In this document: piece after piece, positions 16,218 to 25,442 of the stretch
Numbering within the stretch: position 1 is the stretch's first letter
Layout of the letters: each line of letters starts with the position of its first letter
DNA from: Bacteroidota bacterium
GTDB lineage: Bacteria; Bacteroidota; Bacteroidia; Chitinophagales; Chitinophagaceae
Assembly: GCA_018267915.1 (NCBI GenBank)
Contig: JAFDXN010000058.1
Location: 169,278-233,277 of the forward strand
Reading direction: 5' to 3'
DNA length: 64,000 nt
Made by a program: the position numbers and the translations under genes
Notes under the pieces: generated by a model
What the model saw: the letters and a program-made list of their open reading frames with translations, nothing else
Told to the model about the DNA's origin: nothing
Database searches by the model: none

Positions 16218-17447
16218 ATGCGACTCCTCATTACAAACATCCGCCAGCTTTGCCAGGTAAGCACTGCCAAAAGGATTTATGGCAAGGATATGGCTAATAT
16301 CCCCTCAATAGCGCATGCCTGGTTGTTGATAGAAGATGGGCTCATCCACAGCTTCGGTCCGATGGCTGAGATACCTGAAACCAATCCCGACGAAATCTAC
16401 AACGCGGCGGACAGGCTAGTACTTCCTGCCTGGTGCGACTCGCATACACACCTCATTTTCGCTGCTCCCCGCGACCAGGAGTTTGTTGATCGCATCAGAG
16501 GACTTAGCTACGAGCAAATCGCCCGCCGTGGCGGAGGCATTCTTAATTCCGCAAAGAAGTTGAATGAGACCAGTGAAGAGGAGTTATATCGCCAATCACT
16601 TAAAAGACTACACGAGGTAATGGCACAAGGTACGGGTGCCATAGAGATCAAAAGTGGCTACGGGCTGAATACAGAAGCGGAAATGAAAATGCTACGGGTT
16701 ATCAGGAAATTGAAAGAGCATGCCCCCATCCCAGTCAAATCTAGTTTTTTAGCTGCACACGCATACCCTACTGATTATAAAGATAATAAAGAAGGCTATA
16801 TAAAGTTAATTACCGATGAAATGTTGCCCCGGATAGCCGCGGAGGGCCTCGCCGATTACATGGACGTGTTTTGCGAAAAAGGGTTTTTCGAGGTGCCTGA
16901 AACAGAGCGGCTGCTGGAGGCCGGATGGAAATATGGCCTGAAACCAAAGATACACGCCAACCAGCTCCATTACTCCGGAGGTGTGCAGGTTGGCGTGAAA
17001 CACAATGCGGTGAGCGTTGACCACCTGGAGTGTGTAGGTGAAGCGGAGATCGAAACGTTGAAAGGCAGTAATACAATACCCACCCTTTTACCGGCTGCTG
17101 CATTTTTCCTCGGGATACAGTATCAACCCGCCCGAAAGATGATGGATGCCGGACTTCCGGTTTGTTTGGCTACTGACTATAATCCGGGCTCCTGCCCATC
17201 GGGTAATGTGCCCTTACTGCTCACTATAGCCTGCACACAACTGAAGATGACGCCGGAAGAGGCTATCAATGCGGTCACCATTAATGGCGCAGCCGCCATG
17301 GAGCTAGAAAATGAGCTCGGAAGCATACAGAAAGGTAAGACTGCCAATTTAATAATCACAAAAAAAATCCCGTCTTTAGCCCATATTCCCTACGATTTTG
17401 GCAATAATCCGGTCGAAAAATGTGTTTTTGACGGCAAAATCAACTAA
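16218..17447 (+). CDS. hutI: imidazolonepropionase
   Basis: The 409-residue amidohydrolase carries the metal-binding CDSHTHLIFAAPRDQEF segment near residue 75, FKSGYGL (here IKSGYGLN) near residue 155, LAAHAYP near residue 180, KIHANQL near residue 240, SVDHLE and ATDYNPGSCPS. These are signature motifs of HutI, which opens the ring of 4-imidazolone-5-propanoate to N-formimidoyl-L-glutamate in histidine degradation. No other hut gene lies in the window, so the pathway must be dispersed in this genome. Confidence 0.95.
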   Translation: MRLLITNIRQLCQVSTAKRIYGKDMANIPSIAHAWLLIEDGLIHSFGPMAEIPETNPDEIYNAADRLVLPAWCDSHTHLIFAAPRDQEFVDRIRGLSYEQIARRGGGILNSAKKLNETSEEELYRQSLKRLHEVMAQGTGAIEIKSGYGLNTEAEMKMLRVIRKLKEHAPIPVKSSFLAAHAYPTDYKDNKEGYIKLITDEMLPRIAAEGLADYMDVFCEKGFFEVPETERLLEAGWKYGLKPKIHANQLHYSGGVQVGVKHNAVSVDHLECVGEAEIETLKGSNTIPTLLPAAAFFLGIQYQPARKMMDAGLPVCLATDYNPGSCPSGNVPLLLTIACTQLKMTPEEAINAVTINGAAAMELENELGSIQKGKTANLIITKKIPSLAHIPYDFGNNPVEKCVFDGKIN

Positions 17448-17478
17448 AAGCAGGCTTTCTCTTTTTGGCTTTAATGAT

Positions 17479-17486
17479 TACTTTTG
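17479..17486 (+). promoter_or_regulatory. -7 promoter box (TACTTTTG) of efp
   Basis: TACTTTTG matches TAnnTTTG 33 bases upstream of the efp ATG; the leader is A/T-rich and has no Shine-Dalgarno sequence. Confidence 0.65.
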
Positions 17487-17519
17487 CAGTCCGCATTAAA
17501 TAAAAACAAAATAAATTAA

Positions 17520-18086
17520 ATGGCTACAACAGCAGATATGCGTACAGGGCTAATCATCAAATTAGATAACAGCCTTTACTCAGTAGTAGAATTCGGACAA
17601 AACAAGACAGCCCGCGCAGCAGCAAAAGTATGGGCCAAACTAAAAGGTGTAGACAACACCCGCACCATTGAGCACACCTGGAACTCTGGCGATACTATCT
17701 TCCCGGTACGCGTTGAGCGCCGCCCATACCAGTTCCTGTACAAAGACGATACGGGGTTCAACTTCATGGACAATAATACTTTTGAGCAAATAACACTGCC
17801 TGCTGAAATGATAGAGCGTCCTGAACTCTATAAAGACGGCCAGGAAGTATCGGTAATGGTGAACACTGAAACAGACCTGCCGATGAGCGTAGAGCTGCCC
17901 TCTAACATCGTGCTACAGGTTACTTACTCTGAGCCGGGTGTAAAAGGCGACACCGCTACACGCACGCTGAAACCTGCTACCGTCGAAACAGGAGCTACCG
18001 TAATGGTGCCTCTGTTCGTAGACGCCGGCGAAATGATCAAAATAGATACCAGGACAGGTGCATATATGGAGCGTGTGAAGTCATAA
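17520..18086 (+). CDS. efp: translation elongation factor P, arginine-tip type
   Basis: The 188-residue protein is a full three-domain EF-P; the C-terminal EPGVKGDTATRTLKPATVET and VPLFVDAGEMIKIDTRTGAYMERVK segments are canonical. EF-P rescues ribosomes stalled at polyproline. The tip loop of domain I, usually PGKG with a modified Lys34, reads NKTARAAAKV with Arg32 in the tip position. This resembles the NKSGRNAAVV loop of proteobacterial EF-Ps that are rhamnosylated on Arg32 by EarP. It is the first gene of a run with accB and accC, an arrangement common in bacteria. Confidence 0.95.
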   Translation: MATTADMRTGLIIKLDNSLYSVVEFGQNKTARAAAKVWAKLKGVDNTRTIEHTWNSGDTIFPVRVERRPYQFLYKDDTGFNFMDNNTFEQITLPAEMIERPELYKDGQEVSVMVNTETDLPMSVELPSNIVLQVTYSEPGVKGDTATRTLKPATVETGATVMVPLFVDAGEMIKIDTRTGAYMERVKS

Positions 18087-18113
18087 TCCTTTTTAAAACC
18101 AAAAGCATTCCGC

Positions 18114-18599
18114 ATGGAGTTCAAACAAATACAAGAACTGATCAAGATCATCAACAAGTCGAACATCAGCGAACTGAATATTGAAGATGGCGATTTCAAG
18201 ATCACCATCAAACAGGCTGCTGAAACGCAATTTGTTGCTATGCCGCAGGCTGTACCGCAGATGGTGCACCAGGCTGTGCACGCACCGGCTCCAGCCCAGC
18301 CACAAGTTGCTGCTCCTGCGCCGCAAGCCGCAGCACCGGCTCCCTCTGCCGGCAGCGATAAGCTGGTAACAGTAAAATCACCTATGATCGGCACTTTCTA
18401 CCGCAGCTCGGGCCCCGATAAGCCGGCTTTTGTGAGCGTGGGCGACGAGGTAAAACAAGGCCAGGTGCTCTGCATCATTGAAGCAATGAAGCTTTTCAAT
18501 GAAATAGAAAGCGAAGTTAGCGGTACTATAGTGAAAGTACTTGTTGACGATGCTTCGCCTGTTGAATATGACCAGCCACTTTTTCTGGTTGAACCATAA
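18114..18599 (+). CDS. accB: biotin carboxyl carrier protein of acetyl-CoA carboxylase
   Basis: The 161-residue protein has an N-terminal conserved helix (MEFKQIQELIKIINKSNISE), an alanine/proline-rich linker (residues ~50-80) that lets the domain swing, and a biotinyl domain with CIIEAMKLFNE, biotin attached to Lys126. It shuttles carboxybiotin between AccC and the carboxyltransferase in malonyl-CoA synthesis. It starts 27 bases after efp. A 12-bp inverted repeat lies between it and accC. Confidence 0.96.
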   Translation: MEFKQIQELIKIINKSNISELNIEDGDFKITIKQAAETQFVAMPQAVPQMVHQAVHAPAPAQPQVAAPAPQAAAPAPSAGSDKLVTVKSPMIGTFYRSSGPDKPAFVSVGDEVKQGQVLCIIEAMKLFNEIESEVSGTIVKVLVDDASPVEYDQPLFLVEP

Positions 18600-18612
18600 T
18601 TTTTTAATTAGC

Positions 18613-18670
18613 CAATTCGGCAATTTGACATGCCCGGTCCTTTAGAGCCGGTGGTTAGATTGCCGAATTG
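18613..18670. repeat. inverted repeat in the accB-accC gap
   Basis: CAATTCGGCAAT at 18613-18624 is the exact reverse complement of 18659-18670, around a 34-base interior that has its own CCGG-based short pairing. No T-run follows, so it is more likely a processing or attenuation hairpin, or a small dispersed repeat, than a terminator. Confidence 0.65.
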
Positions 18671-18700
18671 CCGATTATACACACTCTAAACTGTAATAAG

Positions 18701-20038
18701 TTGTTTAAAAAGATACTGATTGCTAACCGTGGCGAGATAGCCCTGCGTGTTATTCGGACATGTCGTGAAATGGGTATAAAAACAGTTGCAGTGTATTCTA
18801 CAGCTGATAAAGACAGCCTCCACGTGCGTTTTGCCGATGAGGCAGTGTGCATAGGTAAACCCCAAAGCGCCGATTCGTACCTTAATATCCCGCATATCAT
18901 GGCTGCAGCCGAGATAACCAATGCGGATGCAATCCATCCGGGGTATGGTTTCCTTGCCGAGAATGCCAATTTTTCGGAAATATGCGCTAAGTATAATATA
19001 AAGTTCATCGGCCCTACGCCGGACATGATCCGTTCGATGGGTGATAAGATGACCGCTAAAGAAACAATGATCAAAGCAGGTGTACCGGTTATCCCCGGCT
19101 CAGAAGGCCTGCTGGAGAGCGTGGAAGAAGCTAAAAAGCTGGCAAAGGATATGGGTTATCCCGTGATCCTGAAGGCTACAGCCGGTGGCGGTGGTAAAGG
19201 TATGCGCGTGGTTTGGGCGGAAGACGAGATCGAACGTGCATATACGACCGCTAAGGCTGAGGCTGGAGCAGCATTTAAGAACGATGGCATTTACATGGAG
19301 AAGTTTGTAGAAGAACCACGCCATATAGAGATACAGATAGCCGGCGACCAGTTTGGCACTGTTTGTCACCTAAGCGAACGCGACTGTTCTATCCAACGTC
19401 GCCACCAGAAGCTGGTGGAAGAATCACCGTCTCCTTTCATGACGCCTGAACTACGTAAGAAAATGGGTGAAGCTGCTATAAAAGCTGCGTCAGCTATCAA
19501 CTACGAGAGCGTGGGTACAATAGAATTCCTCGTTGACAAGCATAGAAACTTCTACTTCATGGAAATGAACACACGTATCCAGGTGGAGCACGGTGTTACT
19601 GAAGAGGTGATCAGCTATGACCTCATTAAGGAACAGATAAAGATCGCTGCAGGTGTACCCATCAGTGGTAAGAATTACGATCCCGTAATGCATGCCATAG
19701 AGTGCCGCATCAATGCTGAAGACCCCTATAATGATTTCCGTCCCAGCCCCGGCACCATCACGGTTCTGCACACGCCGGGTGGTCATGGTGTCAGGGTCGA
19801 CTCGCATATATATGCAGGCTATACTATTCCACCGTACTATGATTCAATGATCGCAAAGATCATTGCCGTAGCCCAGACGCGCGAAGAGGCCATTTGCACC
19901 ATGGAGCGTGCCCTAAGTGAATACGTAATAGAAGGTGTAAAAACTACGATACCATTCCACCTGCAATTGATGCGAAACGAGGACTTCAGGAAAGGAAATT
20001 TCACTACTAAGTTCATCGAAACCTTTAAGCTGGTATAA
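18701..20038 (+). CDS. accC: acetyl-CoA carboxylase, biotin carboxylase subunit
   Basis: The start is placed at TTG 18701, which gives MFKKILIANRGEIALRV, the conserved N-terminus of AccC; the longer frame from 18668 adds eleven residues read from the intergenic repeat. The 445-residue protein has the ATP-grasp glycine-rich loop KATAGGGGKGMRVV near residue 155, HIEIQIAGD, ERDCSIQRRHQK and EMNTRIQVEHGVTE with the catalytic Arg. It carboxylates biotin on AccB using ATP and bicarbonate. The TTG start without a Shine-Dalgarno sequence is unusual. Confidence 0.95.
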   Translation: MFKKILIANRGEIALRVIRTCREMGIKTVAVYSTADKDSLHVRFADEAVCIGKPQSADSYLNIPHIMAAAEITNADAIHPGYGFLAENANFSEICAKYNIKFIGPTPDMIRSMGDKMTAKETMIKAGVPVIPGSEGLLESVEEAKKLAKDMGYPVILKATAGGGGKGMRVVWAEDEIERAYTTAKAEAGAAFKNDGIYMEKFVEEPRHIEIQIAGDQFGTVCHLSERDCSIQRRHQKLVEESPSPFMTPELRKKMGEAAIKAASAINYESVGTIEFLVDKHRNFYFMEMNTRIQVEHGVTEEVISYDLIKEQIKIAAGVPISGKNYDPVMHAIECRINAEDPYNDFRPSPGTITVLHTPGGHGVRVDSHIYAGYTIPPYYDSMIAKIIAVAQTREEAICTMERALSEYVIEGVKTTIPFHLQLMRNEDFRKGNFTTKFIETFKLV

Positions 20039-20043
20039 GCACT

Positions 20044-21102
20044 ATGTCGAAAACGCTGCTCATAACCGGAGGTGCTGGCTTTATAGGTTCTCATGTGGTC
20101 AGGTTATTTGTAACAAAGTATCCCGATTACAGTATCGTCAATCTCGATGCCCTCACTTATGCAGGCAACCTGGAGAATCTGAAGGATATCGAACATTTAC
20201 CAAATTATACATTTGTTAAGGCCGATATCACAGATGCTCCGGCGATATCCGACTTGTTTGAGCAGTATAAATTTGATGGTGTCATTCACCTGGCTGCAGA
20301 AAGCCATGTCGATCGTTCTATAACCGATCCTAACGCTTTTCTGCTTACCAACATCATGGGTACGGCCAATCTGCTGAATGCAGCTCGCACAGGCTGGAAA
20401 GACAGTACTGAAGGAAAGCGTTTCTACCACGTCTCGACCGATGAGGTGTATGGTTCGCTTGGCGAAACCGGCTATTTCCTTGAAACCACTCCTTACGATC
20501 CTCAATCCCCCTACTCTGCATCGAAGGCCTCTTCCGATCATATTGTGCGGGCATACGGTAACACCTACAACTTGCCTTTTGTAATAACTAACTGCTCAAA
20601 CAACTACGGCCCCAACCAATTTCCTGAAAAGTTGTTGCCTTTGTTCATCAACAATATTAGGAACAACAAGCCCCTGCCCGTCTACGGCGATGGCAAATAC
20701 ACCCGCGACTGGCTCTATGTAATAGATCATGCAAGAGCTATCGATCTGGTATATCACAAGGGCCGGAATGCGGAAACCTACAACATCGGCGGCTTTAACG
20801 AGTGGCAGAATATTGAACTGGTGAAGCTGTTATGCAGCAAAATGGATGAGAAGTTGGGGAATAGCCCGGGCACTTCTGCACAACTGATCACTTATGTAAA
20901 GGACCGCCCGGGACACGACAAGCGCTATGCCATAGATGCCAACAAAATAAAGAACGAACTTGGATGGTCACCTTCGGTAACCTTTGAAGAGGGCCTAACT
21001 AAAACCATCGACTGGTATCTCGCAAACCAGGAATGGCTGGATCATGTGACCTCGGGTGATTATCAGAAATATTATTCACAGCAATACGCACACAGCACAT
21101 GA
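20044..21102 (+). CDS. rmlB: dTDP-glucose 4,6-dehydratase
   Basis: The 352-residue short-chain dehydrogenase has the NAD-binding GGAGFIGSHVV at the N-terminus, LAAESHVDRSI near residue 82, STDEVYGSLG near residue 130 with the catalytic Asp-Glu pair, YSASKASSDH with catalytic Tyr-Lys and NCSNNYGPNQFPEKL. This is RmlB, which converts dTDP-glucose to the 4-keto-6-deoxy intermediate for dTDP-rhamnose and related sugars. It starts five bases after accC and overlaps rmlA by four, so the unit efp-accBC-rmlBA may be read together. Confidence 0.95.
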   Translation: MSKTLLITGGAGFIGSHVVRLFVTKYPDYSIVNLDALTYAGNLENLKDIEHLPNYTFVKADITDAPAISDLFEQYKFDGVIHLAAESHVDRSITDPNAFLLTNIMGTANLLNAARTGWKDSTEGKRFYHVSTDEVYGSLGETGYFLETTPYDPQSPYSASKASSDHIVRAYGNTYNLPFVITNCSNNYGPNQFPEKLLPLFINNIRNNKPLPVYGDGKYTRDWLYVIDHARAIDLVYHKGRNAETYNIGGFNEWQNIELVKLLCSKMDEKLGNSPGTSAQLITYVKDRPGHDKRYAIDANKIKNELGWSPSVTFEEGLTKTIDWYLANQEWLDHVTSGDYQKYYSQQYAHST

Positions 21103-21968
21103 AGGGGATTATATTAGCCGGTGGCTCGGGTACTCGCCTTTACCCACTTACTATCGCGGTGAGCAAACAGCTGATGCCTGTGTATGATAAGCCCATGATT
21201 TACTACCCACTGTCGACTTTAATGCTGGCAGGTATCAGTGAAATACTGATCATCACTACACCCGAAGATCAAGCCGCATTTAAAAAATTACTTGGCGATG
21301 GCGATGAGATTGGTTGCCGCTTTGAATATGTCGTACAACCTAAGCCCGAAGGCCTTGCACAGGCTTTCATCCTGGGTGCAGACTTTATCGGAAATGATCC
21401 CGTCGCGCTTGTTCTTGGCGACAATATCTTTCACGGCTCAGGCATGGGTACATTATTGAAAGAAAAAGTAAACCCAAACGGCGCGGTAGTATTTGCTTAC
21501 CAGGTAAAAGATCCCGAACGTTATGGTGTGGTAGAGTTTGATAAAGACTTTAAGGTCTTAAGCATTGAGGAGAAGCCGGCGCAACCCAAGTCTCATTACG
21601 CCGTTCCCGGCCTGTACTTTTACGACAATAGTGTAGTTGAAATAGCCCGCAATATTAAGCCGTCACCTCGCGGAGAATTGGAAATAACTGACGTGAACAG
21701 GACTTACTTAAAACAAGGAAGGCTGGAAGTTGGCGTGCTCGATCGTGGCACGGCCTGGCTCGACACAGGTACTTTTGATTCTTTACAGGAAGCCGGCCAG
21801 TTCATCGAGGTCATCGAAAAGCGCCAGGGCTTAAAGGTTGGCTGTATTGAGGAGATCGCCTACCGCTGTGGTTTCATCGGAAAAGATCAGTTAATAGCCC
21901 TTGGCGATAAGTACAAAAAAAGCGGATATGGCACTTACCTGCACGAGATCGCCGCAGAAAGCTTATAA
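21099..21968 (+). CDS. rmlA: glucose-1-phosphate thymidylyltransferase
   Basis: The 289-residue nucleotidyltransferase has GGSGTRLYPLT at the N-terminus, SKQLMPVYDKPMIYYPLSTL, QPKPEGLAQAF and LGDNIFHG, the signature of RmlA. It makes dTDP-glucose, the substrate of the preceding rmlB product. The start ATG overlaps the rmlB stop. rmlC and rmlD are not adjacent, so either they lie elsewhere or the product here is another dTDP-sugar. The end overlaps the convergent glycosyltransferase by six bases. Confidence 0.95.
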   Translation: MKGIILAGGSGTRLYPLTIAVSKQLMPVYDKPMIYYPLSTLMLAGISEILIITTPEDQAAFKKLLGDGDEIGCRFEYVVQPKPEGLAQAFILGADFIGNDPVALVLGDNIFHGSGMGTLLKEKVNPNGAVVFAYQVKDPERYGVVEFDKDFKVLSIEEKPAQPKSHYAVPGLYFYDNSVVEIARNIKPSPRGELEITDVNRTYLKQGRLEVGVLDRGTAWLDTGTFDSLQEAGQFIEVIEKRQGLKVGCIEEIAYRCGFIGKDQLIALGDKYKKSGYGTYLHEIAAESL

Positions 21969-23030
21969 GACACTTATTAATTCATCGGCCCACACTGCAG
22001 AATTGTCCGCTGACGCAAGTTTCGTGCTTTCCTCACCCATCTGCAAAAGCTCCTCTTTACTTTTCCCGATCATTTTCAGCAATGCGGTTTTGATCTCTGC
22101 AACATCATTCCCGTTGCACAGGTAGCCATTCTCTCCGTCTTTCAAATATAAACCAGCCGCTCCGCATTGCTTTGATACGATAAGCGGCAGGCCACCTGCA
22201 GCAAACTCTTGTATCACCATGCCCCATGGTTCCTCGGTGCTCGTTAGGCAAAATACACCGGCCTCAGCCACTAGCTCTGCCAGTTCATTATATTGCAGGA
22301 ATCCTTTGTACACAATAGTCTCGTTCTTCATCTCCTGGTGATGCTCCATAGGACCTTTTCCCGCTACGATCAGTTTCCATCCCTCACGCTCATCTTCACT
22401 AAGCGAAGAAAATGCACGGAGAAGCGATCCGAACTTGTGCGCAACAAGCCGGCCCGCGTACAAAAAGGTTTTCGGATAGTTATCTGCTTTTGCTGCCAAA
22501 TACCTTTCATACGTCCTCCCAAAGACAGACGTATCCAAAGCGTATAGATGTTGAAGGATATGCTGCTTATCAAAACCCAACTTCCTCGCATATTCATACT
22601 GGCGTTGGCCGGGCACCCAGGCAAAGGCAAAAGCGCTCTTTAACGTGAATGGTGCCAAAAGACAATTCAGGTATTGTTTGAGGGTCCCCTTCCATTGTGT
22701 ATCCATGCCCATCACTGTTGTCTTCCCTGCGTTTTTAAATTGCCTGCAGAGGCGCAGGTAATCTTTATCCATCCATCCCGCAGCATAGACTATGTCGGGT
22801 GCGAAATTCTCTAACTGTTCCTGCACTTGAGTTATGTCGACATTGTTCTTATTTAAGAACTCCACCTCCAAACCATACAAATCTATCTGCGTGGGCGACT
22901 CATCCGGTGTCGGCCAATGCAGCACCAATACATCAGCATTATGATTTTCGCACAGTTTCCGTATACCCGACAAAAGAAAAGGCTGCGGGTAAGCCGAAAG
23001 AAACAAAATACGTGGTCTTTTGGCGGACAT
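21963..23030 (-). CDS. glycosyltransferase family 4-like
   Basis: The 355-residue protein is a GT-B glycosyltransferase. The C-terminal domain shows FLYAGRLVAHKFGSLLRAF near residue 195, KLIVAGKGP, VYKGFLQYNELAELV and STEEPWGMVIQEFAAGGLPL with the E-x7-E type motif that binds the sugar nucleotide. The N-terminal half is divergent, as usual for the acceptor-binding domain. It is probably involved in surface polysaccharide synthesis with the neighbouring genes. It is not an EarP-type arginine rhamnosyltransferase by sequence. Confidence 0.88.
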   Translation of the reverse strand: MSAKRPRILFLSAYPQPFLLSGIRKLCENHNADVLVLHWPTPDESPTQIDLYGLEVEFLNKNNVDITQVQEQLENFAPDIVYAAGWMDKDYLRLCRQFKNAGKTTVMGMDTQWKGTLKQYLNCLLAPFTLKSAFAFAWVPGQRQYEYARKLGFDKQHILQHLYALDTSVFGRTYERYLAAKADNYPKTFLYAGRLVAHKFGSLLRAFSSLSEDEREGWKLIVAGKGPMEHHQEMKNETIVYKGFLQYNELAELVAEAGVFCLTSTEEPWGMVIQEFAAGGLPLIVSKQCGAAGLYLKDGENGYLCNGNDVAEIKTALLKMIGKSKEELLQMGEESTKLASADNSAVWADELISVL

Positions 23031-23119
23031 GACTGTAATAATACTAACAAAATCATCGTTTCGCCGCCGAAAATCCTATAAATCGTGTGGGACTTAGCTA
23101 AATTTATAGCTCCAAGCTG

Positions 23120-24253
23120 ATGAAACTATTCGTTAACACCACCAACCTAAAGCAAGGCGGCAGCCTCCAGTTATCGGCATCTGTTATAGGTGAGTTCGTC
23201 AACTTCACGGAGCATGAATATCATATATTCCTTTCTCCGCAGTTAGCCGCTATCCTGGATAAAACCGCATTTCCTGCCAACTTCTATTTTTACCATTTCA
23301 GCTTTAACCCTATCTCCTCTATCGGCAAATTGCTGAGTTTCCGTCGGACAATGAACAGGTATGAGCGGCAATTGAAACCGGATTTTGTATTCACCATATT
23401 CGGTCCGGCGCTCTGGAAACCCCACGCACCTCATCTTCTTGGCTTTGCCAACGGTTTATATCTGTACGATAAGTCAAGATTCATACAAGAAGTATGGCTG
23501 AATACTCCGCTGAAGCGCCTGCACTTCTACATACGCCGCAGCATATTACTGAAACAATTAAAAAAAGAGGCAACGCTCCTCTGGACCGAAACCGGCTTTG
23601 CCCAAGGCGAGATCAGCAAAGCGATTGGTTTTCCCCGCGAGAACATCGCTGTCATAAGCAATACTTACGGTCCCGCTTACGAAAGCTATCCAAAAAAAGA
23701 AAGGCTAAAGGGGCAGCCCTTTACTTTTCTGTATCTCACTGCCGACTATCCTCACAAAAACCTTGAGCTTTTCAATTCCCTGGTACCCCTCCTAAGGGAG
23801 CGGGGAATCAAATGCAGGTTTCGGCTGACCTTACCGCCAGAGGTCTTTAAAACTCGCTTCCCCAACTACCTCAATGACCCCTTGCTTGAAAACATAGGGC
23901 CGATAGCTCCCGACAATGGACCAGCTATCTATGACGACGCTGACGCACTATTCTTCCCCTCCCTGATAGAAACATTTTCCGCCAATTATCCTGAAGCTAT
24001 GATCATGCGCCGCCCTATTGTCACCTCCGATCTTCCCTTTGCGCGCGATATCTGTATGGATGCCGCACTATATTTCGACCCGTTCGACCCGGTTGACGCT
24101 GCCAATGCCGTGGAAAAGCTGATAAATAACGCCGGTCTGCGGGAAGAACTGGTGAAAAAAGGCTTACAGCGCCTCGCTCATTTTGGTACTGCAAAGCAAA
24201 GGGCGGAAAATTTATTAAATATGATGAAAGATTACTTACTTAGGCACAGATAA
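23120..24253 (+). CDS. glycosyltransferase family 1-like
   Basis: The 377-residue protein is a GT-B glycosyltransferase with an N-terminal MKLFVNTTNLKQGGSLQLSA and a C-terminal domain including FLYLTADYPHKNLELFNSLV near residue 205, ADALFFPSLIETFSANYPEA near residue 280 with the glutamates of the donor site, and YFDPFDPVDAANAVEKL. It fits a role in exopolysaccharide or O-antigen assembly. It is divergent from the GT4 gene and 43 bases ahead of an oxidoreductase gene on the same strand. Confidence 0.85.
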   Translation: MKLFVNTTNLKQGGSLQLSASVIGEFVNFTEHEYHIFLSPQLAAILDKTAFPANFYFYHFSFNPISSIGKLLSFRRTMNRYERQLKPDFVFTIFGPALWKPHAPHLLGFANGLYLYDKSRFIQEVWLNTPLKRLHFYIRRSILLKQLKKEATLLWTETGFAQGEISKAIGFPRENIAVISNTYGPAYESYPKKERLKGQPFTFLYLTADYPHKNLELFNSLVPLLRERGIKCRFRLTLPPEVFKTRFPNYLNDPLLENIGPIAPDNGPAIYDDADALFFPSLIETFSANYPEAMIMRRPIVTSDLPFARDICMDAALYFDPFDPVDAANAVEKLINNAGLREELVKKGLQRLAHFGTAKQRAENLLNMMKDYLLRHR

Positions 24254-24296
24254 GATAAATTAGCGGAAATTATCCGGCTATAATTAAACAGACCGA

Positions 24297-25433
24297 ATGG
24301 CGTATGATGTAGAAAAGATGCCTTTAGCTATTAAGTTTAAAAAGCTTTTACGCTTTACAAAAATTTATGGCATAAGAAGATCGGTGGTTAAGGCAGCTGG
24401 CAGACTACAGAAACCCAAACTAAAGCATCTGGTATTAGGGATCAGCCTTCCTAAAAAACAATTCGTTTCCGTTGTTGGTTGTGGTCAATTCTCTTTTTCC
24501 TCCATTTGCTACTTCATATATTGGAAGTTGGGAGATGTGTTCTTGAGTGCCTATGACCCCGACACAAAGAAACGCGATGCCCTTACTCGTTTCTACGGCT
24601 TCAAAGGCAAATCGGATAGCTTTGATGAACTTATCGAACAGCCCGGGTTAGGTCTGCTATATGTGGTTTCGAATCACGCTTCACACACTCCGTATGCTAT
24701 CCGGTCGCTTGAGAAAGGGATCGATACTTACATTGAGAAGCCTGTAAGCATTAATTGGGAACAGTTCAACGCCCTTAAAGAGGCCATAAAAAATACAAAG
24801 GCTAACGTTTACGTAGGTTACAACCGGCCTTACTCACCAGCTGTTAAAAAGATAAGCTCAGCGATCTCTTCAAAACAACAGCCGCTAACTATCAGCTACT
24901 TCATTTCCGGTCACGTTATCGACGATGGGCACTGGTATCGCGCCCCCAATGAGGGTACTCGCATCTGCGGCAACCTGAGCCATTGGCTCGACCTGACTAT
25001 CTATCTAATGAACACCAGAGGCCAGGTCCCCAGGAACTTTAAAATACAGCTGGGCTATGCAGATGTCAACGAACCGGACGACAATATATCAGTAAACATT
25101 ACCACAGAATACCACGACCTTATTAATATCGTCATCACCTCCCGAACCGAACCCTTCGAGGGTATTAACGAAACCCTGAACCTGCAATGCGGCGACGTGA
25201 TTGCAAAGGTCGACGACTTCCGCAGAGTATCGATCTGGCAAAACGACCAGCTGTTCAAAAAATCGTATTGGCCCAAAGATGTAGGGCATAAACGAGCGAT
25301 ATTGCAGCCCTTCCTGCCTCCATCTGAGCGCAGGGATTGGCGGGAGGTTGAATTGTCAACGACGCTTATGCTGCACATCACCGATATGGTGCGCAGCCGG
25401 ACTTCACAGGCCGAATTTGAACTGAATTTTTAA
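24297..25433 (+). CDS. Gfo/Idh/MocA-family oxidoreductase
   Basis: The 378-residue protein has a Rossmann-type NAD(P) motif (VSVVGCGQFSFSS near residue 60) preceded by an unusual 55-residue basic N-terminal extension. YVVSNHASHTPYAIRSLEKG and YIEKPVSINWEQ follow; the EKP motif is the family signature, with Lys needed for catalysis. The C-terminal half matches the open beta-sheet substrate domain. Its closest architecture in this window is the second half of the two-domain enzyme at 31346-33457. It probably modifies a nucleotide sugar for the local glycan. Confidence 0.85.
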   Translation: MAYDVEKMPLAIKFKKLLRFTKIYGIRRSVVKAAGRLQKPKLKHLVLGISLPKKQFVSVVGCGQFSFSSICYFIYWKLGDVFLSAYDPDTKKRDALTRFYGFKGKSDSFDELIEQPGLGLLYVVSNHASHTPYAIRSLEKGIDTYIEKPVSINWEQFNALKEAIKNTKANVYVGYNRPYSPAVKKISSAISSKQQPLTISYFISGHVIDDGHWYRAPNEGTRICGNLSHWLDLTIYLMNTRGQVPRNFKIQLGYADVNEPDDNISVNITTEYHDLINIVITSRTEPFEGINETLNLQCGDVIAKVDDFRRVSIWQNDQLFKKSYWPKDVGHKRAILQPFLPPSERRDWREVELSTTLMLHITDMVRSRTSQAEFELNF

Positions 25434-25442
25434 GTACCGCTT

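Noticed and set aside
18668..18700. Upstream TTG (18668) as accC start
   Set aside because: It would add eleven residues read out of the inverted repeat; TTG 18701 gives the conserved N-terminus MFKKILIANRGE.
21963..24253. Either nearby glycosyltransferase as the EF-P arginine rhamnosyltransferase
   Set aside because: Both have ordinary GT4/GT1-type donor motifs and no likeness to EarP; they fit polysaccharide synthesis better.
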